From Candidatus Aerophobota bacterium (GTDB lineage Bacteria; Aerophobota; Aerophobia; Aerophobales; AE-B3A): a DNA stretch of 5,602 bases. Location of the stretch: assembly GCA_030672445.1 (NCBI GenBank), contig DAOVGK010000027.1, positions 1 to 5,602 on the forward strand, read 5' to 3'. Positions 1 to 5,535 of this stretch are shown piece by piece. The first letter of the stretch is position 1, and every line of letters starts with the position of its first letter. The notes below the pieces were generated by a model. That model saw only the letters and a program-made list of their open reading frames with translations, was not told where the DNA came from and did not search any database. The position numbers and the translations under genes are program-made.

Positions 1-1004
1 GTTTTTGTCTGTCCCTCAAACTGAGGATTGGGAATCTTCATATTAATAATAGCCGTTAGACCTTCCCTTACGTCTTCTCCTAAGAGAACGACTGGCTTGT
101 TTTCCTCTTTCTTAATATAGTCATTGATGGTTCTAGTTAAGCCAGACTTAAAACCAGAAAGATGAGTTCCTCCTTCCTCAGTATTAATATCATTGACAAA
201 GGCGAAAACGTCCTGGATAAAGCTTTGATTATATTGAATAGCTGCCTCCAGAGTTATGCTATCTTTTTCTCCTTGAAGGTAGATGGGCTCATCAAAAAGA
301 ACCTCTCGATTCCGGTTGAGGTGCTTTACAAAGGCCCTAATCCCTCCTTCGTAGACAAAGGTGCGCTTCTTACCGCTTCTTTCATCTTCTACCTCTATAT
401 TGAGTCCCTGATTCAGAAAGGCCAGTTCTCTCAAACGACGAGTTACTCTTTCCCAGTCAAATTCTATTGATTCAAATATTTCTGGGTCAGGTTTGAAGCT
501 GATCTCGGTTCCATTTTTTGGAGAAGGGACCTCTCCTATGCACTCCACCTTTGTTAAAGGTTTACCTCTTTTATATCTTTGACGCCAGATCCTGCCCTCA
601 CGAGCTACTTTTGCCTCCAGCCATTCAGAAAGAGCATTGACTACCGAGATTCCCACTCCATGAAGTCCTCCTGCCACCCGGTATATTTTGTTGTCGAACT
701 TACCCCCGGCGTGAAGAGAGGTCATCACCAGTTCCAGAGCGGATTTTTTATAAACTGGATGGGGAGCTACCGGGATGCCTCTTCCATCATCAACTACGGT
801 GATGCTGTTATCAGAATGGATTGTTACCTTTATGTTCTGGCAGTAGCCAGCCAGGACCTCATCAATGGAGTTATCAACTGCTTCATTAACGAGGTGATGT
901 AGTCCTCGTGGTCCGGTGCTTCCAATATACATACTGGGCCTTTTGCGAACCGCCTCCAGATCCTTTAAGACTTTGATCTGCTTAGCGCCATATTCTTCTT
1001 CCAT
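1..1004 (-). CDS. gyrB: DNA gyrase subunit B, N-terminal part (runs off the left edge)
   Basis: GyrB supplies the ATPase of the GyrA2B2 type IIA topoisomerase that puts negative supercoils into DNA. Reading from the ATG at 1004-1002 gives 334 residues before the window ends. The GHKL ATPase signatures are intact: NEAVDNSIDE at about 40-49 (catalytic Glu41 and Mg-binding Asn45 by comparison with E. coli E42/N46), DDGRGIP at 72-78, and the ATP-lid motif GGLHGVG at 112-118. The transducer domain follows, with EGGTHLSGFKSGLTRTIN around 277-294. The visible part ends at QTK (332-334), whose lysine matches the ATP-contacting K337 of E. coli; the TOPRIM and C-terminal parts lie outside the window. 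An AAGAGGG ribosome site sits 5 nt before the ATG. ParE is the main alternative, but closeness to an apparent oriC favours GyrB. Transcription may read through from accA or start in the 104-bp gap. Confidence 0.95.
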   Translation of the reverse strand, partial: MEEEYGAKQIKVLKDLEAVRKRPSMYIGSTGPRGLHHLVNEAVDNSIDEVLAGYCQNIKVTIHSDNSITVVDDGRGIPVAPHPVYKKSALELVMTSLHAGGKFDNKIYRVAGGLHGVGISVVNALSEWLEAKVAREGRIWRQRYKRGKPLTKVECIGEVPSPKNGTEISFKPDPEIFESIEFDWERVTRRLRELAFLNQGLNIEVEDERSGKKRTFVYEGGIRAFVKHLNRNREVLFDEPIYLQGEKDSITLEAAIQYNQSFIQDVFAFVNDINTEEGGTHLSGFKSGLTRTINDYIKKEENKPVVLLGEDVREGLTAIINMKIPNPQFEGQTK

Positions 1005-1009
1005 TTTTA

Positions 1010-1016
1010 CCCTCTT
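1010..1016 (-). promoter_or_regulatory. Ribosome binding site of gyrB
   Basis: AAGAGGG on the minus strand lies 5 nt upstream of the gyrB ATG at 1004. It fixes the start at MEEEYGAKQIKVL, the usual place for GyrB to begin. Confidence 0.7.
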
Positions 1017-1030
1017 TGTAAAACTATTCT

Positions 1031-1109
1031 GCCGCAGATGGACGCTGATATTTTTCTTTTATTATCATATATAAATCTTTTGAATTCTGGATCTGTGTGA
1101 ATCTGTGGC
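1031..1109. repeat. 79-bp inverted-repeat element between accA and gyrB
   Basis: Two 19-nt arms (1031-1049 and 1091-1109) are imperfect inverted repeats matching at 14 of 19 positions. They flank a 41-bp core that is about 83% A+T. On the minus strand the first arm begins GCCACAGATTCACACAGAT and the second arm ends in ATCTGCGGC. Each arm is itself made of two 7-nt units with a 10-nt period: CACAGAT twice, without mismatch, in one arm, and CGCAGAT/CGCTGAT in the other. From general knowledge, sequences of this type (CCACAGATTxACACAGAT...ATCTGTGGC) recur as non-coding dispersed repeats in genomes of several uncultivated bacterial groups; that identification is from memory and was not searched. 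It fills most of the gap between accA and gyrB, and its last base is the last base of the accA stop codon. Confidence 0.65.
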
Positions 1110-2083
1110 TAAGTAGTTACCCTCTTAAATTTTCCTATTCCTCGATATTTCTGATATCTTTTTTGAATTAACTCTGCTGGAGTCAGATCCTTTAACTCTC
1201 TAAGGTGTTTAGTTATAGCCTGCTTGATGGCGAGGGCTGTTTGTTCCACGTCTCGATGAGCTCCTCCCATGGGTTCAGGGATGATGCCGTCGATAATTTT
1301 TAAATCCAGGAGGTCCTGGGAAGTGATTCGTAAAGCCTTCGCTGCTTCCTCCATTTTGGCCTGATCTTTCCAGAGAATTGCCGCACATCCCTCGGGAGAA
1401 ATTACCGAACAAATAGCATTTTCTAACATTAGGATCCGGTCCCCCACCCCGATTCCCAAAGCTCCTCCGCTTCCTCCCTCCCCAATTATGGTCACAACAA
1501 TGGGGACCTCTAACTGAGACATGTACTCCAGATTTACTGCAATAGCTTCAGCTTGTCCCCTTTCCTCTGCTTCGATCCCAGGATACGCTCCGGGGGTGTC
1601 AATGAAGGTAACTACGGGTCGAAAAAACTTTTCTGCCAGGTTCATTAACCTCTTTGCCTTCCGATACCCTTCAGGATGAGCCATACCAAAATTTCTGAAA
1701 AGGTTCTCCTTGATTGATTCTCCTTTCTGATGTCCGATAAAGACCAGTCTCTCATCCCCCATTCTGGCAAAACCTCCCACGATGGCCTGATCATCAGAAT
1801 ATAGCCGATCTCCGTGAAGTAATATAAAATCATCAAAGATCAATTCGGCCAGGGTAAGAGATTTAGGACGATTAGGGTGTCTGGCTAGTTGAACCCTCTG
1901 CCAGGGAGTAAGATTAGCAAAAGTTTCTTTTTCAAGTTTTTTTAAGCGTTGTTGAAGCCGGTTTATCTCCTCCTCGAAGTCCAATCCTTCCCTGGAGGTT
2001 AAACCCTTTAGCTCTTCAATTTTACGCTCCAATTCCAGAATTGGCTTTTCAAAATCGAGTCTATATCTATTTTGAGGTGTCAT
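1109..2083 (-). CDS. accA: Acetyl-CoA carboxylase carboxyltransferase, subunit alpha
   Basis: AccA pairs with AccD (not in this window) as the A2B2 carboxyltransferase that moves CO2 from carboxybiotin to acetyl-CoA, giving malonyl-CoA, the first committed step of fatty acid synthesis in the cytoplasm. At 324 residues it matches the family length (E. coli 319). The N-terminal helical segment LDFEKPILELERKIEEL (about 9-25) is typical. LARHPNRP (67-73 region), GDRLYSDDQAIVGG (91-104), GHQKG (117-121), NFGMAHPEGYRKA (131-143), DTPGAYPG (162-169), the oxyanion-hole glycine run GEGGSGGALGIG (201-212) and SVISPEGCAAILWK (226-239) are all present and unbroken. Only 6 bp, an A-rich run with no Shine-Dalgarno, separate its ATG from the stop of the upstream deacetylase gene, so translation is probably coupled. 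The TAG stop abuts the inverted-repeat element. Confidence 0.97.
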   Translation of the reverse strand: MTPQNRYRLDFEKPILELERKIEELKGLTSREGLDFEEEINRLQQRLKKLEKETFANLTPWQRVQLARHPNRPKSLTLAELIFDDFILLHGDRLYSDDQAIVGGFARMGDERLVFIGHQKGESIKENLFRNFGMAHPEGYRKAKRLMNLAEKFFRPVVTFIDTPGAYPGIEAEERGQAEAIAVNLEYMSQLEVPIVVTIIGEGGSGGALGIGVGDRILMLENAICSVISPEGCAAILWKDQAKMEEAAKALRITSQDLLDLKIIDGIIPEPMGGAHRDVEQTALAIKQAITKHLRELKDLTPAELIQKRYQKYRGIGKFKRVTT

Positions 2084-2089
2084 TTTTTA

Positions 2090-3160
2090 TTAGTCTACTA
2101 TGTCTGAGACATAGACCAACTGTATCTTCCTTTTTTCCAACCGAGATAAGATTTTCTTTAAAGCCTCCGCAGTGGCAGGGTCGACATGAGCGATCCCTAA
2201 CCCCTCCCCTCTCTTTTGAGCAGAGGAGACGAGCTTTTGAAATTGTGATTCGATATAGCTCGAATCCTTTTGGTTATCTAAGAAAACCTGCCGTTGAGTC
2301 GATTTTATTCCCATCTTCTTAGCTAAAGAAAAGGCTACGGAGTTGGAGACAGTTCTGCTATCGACAAAATAGAGTCCCTCGGCCTTTACCGCCTCCAGCA
2401 CAGCCCGCATAGGTTTTTCCTGGGTGGTAACAAGGGACCCCATGTGGTTACTTAAACCTACTATATAAGGTACATCTTTTATCGCTTCCTTGACCAGTGA
2501 GCTGATTTCTTCGGAGCTCATCCGGTTAAGAACTATCCATTGATAACGGTTGATAAAATTTTTTTGGGGCTCCATGGGAAGATGCAGGATAACCTGCTTC
2601 CCATTACGATGAGCCTCTTCAGCAATGCTTTTAGCATAAGGAGTTCCAGGGATAACCGAGATGGTGAAAGGTAAATCCAGTTCTTTGAGTAAAAAATCTA
2701 CCGTCTTATCTTGAGAATATCCAAAGTCATCGATGAGTAAAGCAACCTTAAGTTTCTGGAGAATAAACTCTAAAGTATGGGTAATTCTGTCATCAAAACC
2801 GAGACTTACCACTATTTTATAGCGATCCTTAAGATTTTCTCTCTTTATCCCGTGGATCTTCAGCGAATTTCGCCATAGCTCTCTCTGAATTTGATCAGGG
2901 AGCCTATCCAGCGAATAGTCAAAGGGAATCTTCAGGGTCTCTTGCACCTGTAGATAGGTGGGAAAAAGTCCTACCCACTTTATTCTTTTGTTTAAGAGGG
3001 GAAAATTAAGTGCCTGGATAGCCTCATCAACTTTTGAGTCTATCCTGGAAAGCTCTTTCTGATAGATAGAGATCTTAAGGTAAAAGAAGCCTCCTATCCC
3101 TACCAGACAAATAATTAGTCCAATTAAAAGATATAGAATTTTGTGAGATTTTTTTGCCAT
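2090..3160 (-). CDS. Divergent polysaccharide deacetylase (YibQ-like), membrane-anchored
   Basis: This 356-residue protein belongs to the divergent polysaccharide deacetylase family (YibQ-type, NodB-like fold). One hydrophobic segment at about 8-28, after a lysine-rich start, suggests an N-terminal membrane anchor with the rest outside the cytoplasm. Residues 30-135 form a poorly recognisable linker region. The catalytic-type domain spans about 138-356 and shows LLIDDFG (141-147), HLPMEP (193-198), NHMGS (238-242), YFVDSRT (264-270), FLDN (293-296) and GIAHVDPAT (322-330), all hallmark blocks of the family. The natural substrate of this family is not firmly settled; a role in cell-envelope polysaccharide or peptidoglycan is inferred. 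It follows the CtpA gene by 16 bp, a pairing familiar from other bacteria where both often sit beside envC. The ribosome site is weak: AGG about 8 nt from the ATG, with AAGAGAG touching the ATG. Confidence 0.88.
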   Translation of the reverse strand: MAKKSHKILYLLIGLIICLVGIGGFFYLKISIYQKELSRIDSKVDEAIQALNFPLLNKRIKWVGLFPTYLQVQETLKIPFDYSLDRLPDQIQRELWRNSLKIHGIKRENLKDRYKIVVSLGFDDRITHTLEFILQKLKVALLIDDFGYSQDKTVDFLLKELDLPFTISVIPGTPYAKSIAEEAHRNGKQVILHLPMEPQKNFINRYQWIVLNRMSSEEISSLVKEAIKDVPYIVGLSNHMGSLVTTQEKPMRAVLEAVKAEGLYFVDSRTVSNSVAFSLAKKMGIKSTQRQVFLDNQKDSSYIESQFQKLVSSAQKRGEGLGIAHVDPATAEALKKILSRLEKRKIQLVYVSDIVD

Positions 3161-3176
3161 CTCTCTTGCCTAAAAT

Positions 3177-4550
3177 TTAAGGAGCTGAATGCAAGGCAAT
3201 TTCAGGATTCTTCAGATCTTCGGTCATTAATTTTATCGCTTTAAGAAGTTGGAAGTCATTGAGATAATCGTTTTCCCTATCTTTGTCTTCTTCTCGCAGA
3301 AATCTTTTTAGAAGATCAGTCTCAACTCCAATTCCCTCTTTCTTAAGTCTGCCCAGGAGGAAAGTTAGGTCCATTTCCTCCCAGTGGGCATACTTTGCCA
3401 GAAATTCCTCCACCCACTTCGATTTTTTTAATTGGGCTAAAGTCTTTTTCTCTTCTTCAGTTGGTTTAAAGGCCTCCACTTTCAAATAAGGCTCAATTCC
3501 CTTTCCTTCTATGCTTTCTCCTGAAGGAGTATAATATTTGGCCGTAGTTAAGGCGATAGCCCCTTCGTTAGTTAAGGGGATTATCGACTGCACCGTTCCC
3601 TTACCGAAACTCTTGCTTCCTATGAGGACCCCGCGGTTATGGTCTTTAATTGCCGCGGCCACGATCTCTGAAGCACTAGCACTTCCTCCATTAATCAGGA
3701 CTACCAAAGGTATATACACTGCCTCACCTCCAGGACGGGCATGGTAAATCCGATTTTGGGAAGAGTCTCTTCCCTTTGTGGAAACGATAATTCCCGAGTC
3801 CAGAAATTCATCGGCTACTTCTACCGCTTGAGAAAGAAGTCCGCCCGGATTATATCTCAAATCGAGGATGAGCCCTTCTATCTTCCCATCTTTTAGCTGG
3901 GCCAGGGCAGCTTTAAGATCCTCATCTGTATTTTCATTGGTAAAACCCATTATCTTGATATATCCTATGTCATTAGGTAACATCCTTTGCATAATGTTGG
4001 GAAACTTGATAATAGTCCTGGTGAGATTAAAATCCAGATATTTTTTTTCTCCTTCTCTCTGGATGGTTATCTTTACCTGGGTTCCTGGCTCACCTCGCAG
4101 CTTCTCCATCGCCTCGATCAGGGTAATTCCTTGCGTTGATTTGCCTTCTATCTTGATGATTCTGTCTCCTGGCTCGATTCCAGCTTTGCTGGCAGGGGTT
4201 CCCTCGAGGGGAGAGACTATAGTGAGGAAATTGTCTTTGATGGTGATTTGAATTCCCAACCCCCCAAATTCTCCCTCCTTTTCTGTTTCCATTTCCTTAT
4301 AAGTGCGAGGATCCATCCAGTGTGAATGAGGATCCTCTAAGGATTCAATCATCCCCTTGATGGCTCCTTCTATTAGCTTGGAAGGCTTAACCTTTTCTAT
4401 ATACTGAGTTTGGATAGCCTGGTAGGTTTCAATTAAGGGTTCCAAATCTCGGAAAAGATCGCTTCCTGCCCAAACCCGGGAGAATAAGATTCCCCCTATG
4501 GTGATGCTGCAAACGACCATTAAAATTAGCCATCCCCTACTTTTTTTCAC
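3177..4550 (-). CDS. ctpA: C-terminal processing serine protease, S41 family (CtpA), GTG start
   Basis: This is an exported carboxy-terminal processing protease that trims or degrades periplasmic proteins, in several bacteria the peptidoglycan hydrolases. The protein is 457 residues. A hydrophobic N-terminus at about 7-28 ending in RVWA-GS looks like a signal peptide or anchor. A PDZ domain covers about 86-170 (GGLGIQI 96-102; GTPASKAGIEPGDRIIKIEG 117-136). The S41 protease core follows with GYIKI (196-200), LDLRYNPGGLL (229-239), NGGSASASEI (287-296) and SFGKGTVQ (314-321). By family alignment the Ser-Lys dyad is S292 and K317; the spacing of 25 matches known members. A charged C-terminal tail (about 362-457) carries the rest. 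The start is GTG: an in-frame TAG immediately precedes it and AAGGAG lies 8 nt upstream. No ATG is available before residue 11. Confidence 0.95.
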   Translation of the reverse strand: MKKSRGWLILMVVCSITIGGILFSRVWAGSDLFRDLEPLIETYQAIQTQYIEKVKPSKLIEGAIKGMIESLEDPHSHWMDPRTYKEMETEKEGEFGGLGIQITIKDNFLTIVSPLEGTPASKAGIEPGDRIIKIEGKSTQGITLIEAMEKLRGEPGTQVKITIQREGEKKYLDFNLTRTIIKFPNIMQRMLPNDIGYIKIMGFTNENTDEDLKAALAQLKDGKIEGLILDLRYNPGGLLSQAVEVADEFLDSGIIVSTKGRDSSQNRIYHARPGGEAVYIPLVVLINGGSASASEIVAAAIKDHNRGVLIGSKSFGKGTVQSIIPLTNEGAIALTTAKYYTPSGESIEGKGIEPYLKVEAFKPTEEEKKTLAQLKKSKWVEEFLAKYAHWEEMDLTFLLGRLKKEGIGVETDLLKRFLREEDKDRENDYLNDFQLLKAIKLMTEDLKNPEIALHSAP

Positions 4551-4558
4551 CTATTCTT

Positions 4559-4564
4559 CTCCTT
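4559..4564 (-). promoter_or_regulatory. Ribosome binding site deciding the GTG start of ctpA
   Basis: AAGGAG on the minus strand ends 8 nt before the GTG at 4550-4548. An in-frame TAG at 4553-4551 rules out a longer protein, so this site supports GTG as the true start. Confidence 0.75.
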
Positions 4565-4618
4565 AAACTTCCTATTATTTAACAACACCGGGCTCCCAGG
4601 AATTGGCGAATTTGATTT

Positions 4619-5272
4619 CTAAAGGATTATTTTCTCGACTAACTCTTGGGAGTTTCTCATTACCCACTCTATTTCTCTTGGAGATAGTCCTGCCCCTTGC
4701 AGGATTTTTCTGGCCATCTCTTCAGTTATCAGATCCTCGGCATCGTGAGCATCAGTGTTCAAGATAAGTTTTGCCCCCCATTTGGTAGCCAGCCTTGCCA
4801 GCCATCCGTTGGTCAAGCTATGCCCTTTTCGGCTGGATATCTCCAGATAAATCCCTCTTTCCTTAGCCATCTTGACTTCCTCTTCAGAGATCAGGCCCGG
4901 ATGGGCTAGAATATCGATATCCGCATCCAATGCTGCTGTGTTGGTGTCCTTCGGGACTGGCTCTACTATGGTCTCTCCATGTACTATTATGAGCTTAGCT
5001 CCTTTTTCTCTCGCTTTTCTGGCGAGTTTATTGATCAGGGGAGGCGGTAAGTGGGTTAACTCTACCCCAGGAATTATTCTAATATCGCTATTTAGATGTG
5101 CATTCTCTCGGCAAAACTTGGCTATCTGAGGAACTACCGAGTCTAAATTCGATGAATCAACATGATCAGTGATGGCCAAAGCTGTATATCCTTTTTTCTT
5201 CGCTCTTTGCACCAGTTCAGCCGGACAAAGCTGCCCATCACTTAAAAGACTATGGGTATGTAAGTCAATCAA
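4619..5272 (-). CDS. PHP-domain metal-dependent phosphoesterase (histidinol-phosphatase-like), TTG start
   Basis: This 217-residue protein is a complete PHP (polymerase and histidinol phosphatase) domain with nothing fused to it. The metal-binding residues of the family are visible: HTH (H5, H7), D12, ITDH (D36, H37), GVE (E71), VHGE (H98), AHPG (H124) and NTDAH (D174, H176). These would hold a two- or three-metal centre hydrolysing a phosphoester. The likely annotation is 'histidinol phosphate phosphatase domain-containing protein', but no histidine-biosynthesis gene is nearby, so the real substrate is unknown; nucleotide or sugar phosphates are equally possible. The start is TTG, with AAAAGGAG 6 nt upstream and an in-frame TAA at 5287-5285 that excludes any earlier start. 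It is the first gene of the leftward operon, 67 bp ahead of ctpA, and no convincing terminator lies in that gap. Confidence 0.88.
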   Translation of the reverse strand: MIDLHTHSLLSDGQLCPAELVQRAKKKGYTALAITDHVDSSNLDSVVPQIAKFCRENAHLNSDIRIIPGVELTHLPPPLINKLARKAREKGAKLIIVHGETIVEPVPKDTNTAALDADIDILAHPGLISEEEVKMAKERGIYLEISSRKGHSLTNGWLARLATKWGAKLILNTDAHDAEDLITEEMARKILQGAGLSPREIEWVMRNSQELVEKIIL

Positions 5273-5278
5273 CGCCGT

Positions 5279-5286
5279 CTCCTTTT
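5279..5286 (-). promoter_or_regulatory. Strong ribosome binding site deciding the TTG start of the PHP gene
   Basis: AAAAGGAG on the minus strand, with a 6-nt spacer to TTG at 5272-5270. An in-frame TAA at 5287-5285 means no upstream start exists, and the next residues (IDLHTHS) are the conserved start of the PHP domain. Confidence 0.8.
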
Positions 5287-5298
5287 ACTTTTGCTAGT

Positions 5299-5327
5299 AT
5301 ATTAGCATATTTTTAGAATTTTGTAAA
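5299..5327 (-). promoter_or_regulatory. Sigma70-type promoter of the leftward operon
   Basis: On the minus strand, TTTACA (5327-5322, 5 of 6 to the -35 consensus) is followed after exactly 17 nt by TAATAT (5304-5299, 4 of 6 to the -10 consensus). TGC directly before the -10 makes it an extended -10. Transcription would begin near 5292, leaving a leader of about 20 nt that holds the ribosome site of the PHP gene. It would drive the PHP gene, ctpA, the deacetylase and accA, and perhaps gyrB. An 8-of-9 DnaA box (5345-5353) lies 17 bp upstream of the -35, which could allow DnaA-dependent control. Confidence 0.6.
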
Positions 5328-5344
5328 ATCTTGCCTCGGCAAAA

Positions 5345-5353
5345 ATATCCACA
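5345..5353 (+). promoter_or_regulatory. DnaA box, 8 of 9 match
   Basis: ATATCCACA differs from the TTATCCACA consensus only at the first base. It faces the same way as the tandem boxes about 115 bp downstream, next to the AT-rich segment 5283-5330 with a short GC-rich piece (CCTCGGC) between. Confidence 0.6.
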
Positions 5354-5454
5354 GGCGGAAGAAGCTATGATTGGTCACTTTCCAGAAAAAATCTCTCTCT
5401 AATTCCTGTGGTGAGCCTAATACAGCCAATAGCTCTCTATCCCTTATAAGACAA

Positions 5455-5463
5455 TTATTAACA
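5455..5463 (+). promoter_or_regulatory. Weak DnaA box, 7 of 9 match
   Basis: TTATTAACA matches the consensus except at positions 5 and 6. It lies 3 bp before the tandem perfect boxes in the same orientation, so it may be a low-affinity site of the same array. Confidence 0.35.
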
Positions 5464-5466
5464 GAG

Positions 5467-5484
5467 TTATCCACATTATCCACA
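5467..5484 (+). promoter_or_regulatory. Two perfect DnaA boxes, head to tail with no spacer
   Basis: TTATCCACA occurs at 5467-5475 and again at 5476-5484, both identical to the high-affinity DnaA box consensus. They lie about 50 bp before the putative dnaA start, where they could serve both origin firing and autoregulation of dnaA. Confidence 0.85.
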
Positions 5485-5535
5485 GGAAATTATTCATCCT
5501 TTAAAAGGAAAAATTTTCCGGGAGAGCCATATATT

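Larger units (their letters stand above)
5283..5535. other. oriC: Putative chromosomal replication origin (oriC) region
   Basis: This gene-free stretch between the divergent PHP gene and dnaA holds two perfect DnaA boxes in direct contact (5467-5484), an 8-of-9 box (5345-5353), a 7-of-9 box (5455-5463) and a weak 6-of-9 copy (5490-5498). All read in the same direction. Two AT-rich stretches could unwind: 5283-5330 (about 81% A+T) and about 5487-5517. The setting, directly upstream of dnaA with genes on both sides pointing outward, is the classic place for a bacterial origin. Which AT-rich segment is the unwinding element cannot be decided here. The stretch also carries the leftward promoter; I could not find a convincing rightward dnaA promoter. 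Confidence 0.7.

Noticed and set aside
162..902. Two plus-strand open frames (162-470 and 579-902).
   Set aside because: They lie antisense to unbroken, strongly conserved gyrB sequence and resemble no known protein.
4538..4550. A7 run at the ctpA start as a slippery frameshift site.
   Set aside because: It lies at codons 2-4 (Lys-Lys-Ser) in a normal signal-peptide n-region, with the frame intact throughout; nothing suggests programmed slippage.
4590..4605. GC-rich CCGGGCTCCCAGG between the PHP gene and ctpA as a possible terminator.
   Set aside because: The only stem (GGG-CT-CCC) leaves a 2-nt loop and no U-tract follows in either direction, so it is not a credible terminator.
5287..5316. 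DnaA-trio (repeated TAG/TAA) motif in CTAGTATATTAG near the AT-rich segment.
   Set aside because: The triplets are not in register for three or more repeats next to a DnaA box, so the match is no better than expected in AT-rich DNA.
5405..5413. Reverse-oriented DnaA box at CCTGTGGTGAG.
   Set aside because: Only about 6 of 9 bases match TGTGGATAA, too weak to list as a site.
5440..5490. Rightward promoter for dnaA in the TTATAAGACAATTATTAAC region.
   Set aside because: Several -10-like hexamers occur but none has a reasonable -35 at 16-18 nt; AT-richness alone explains them.
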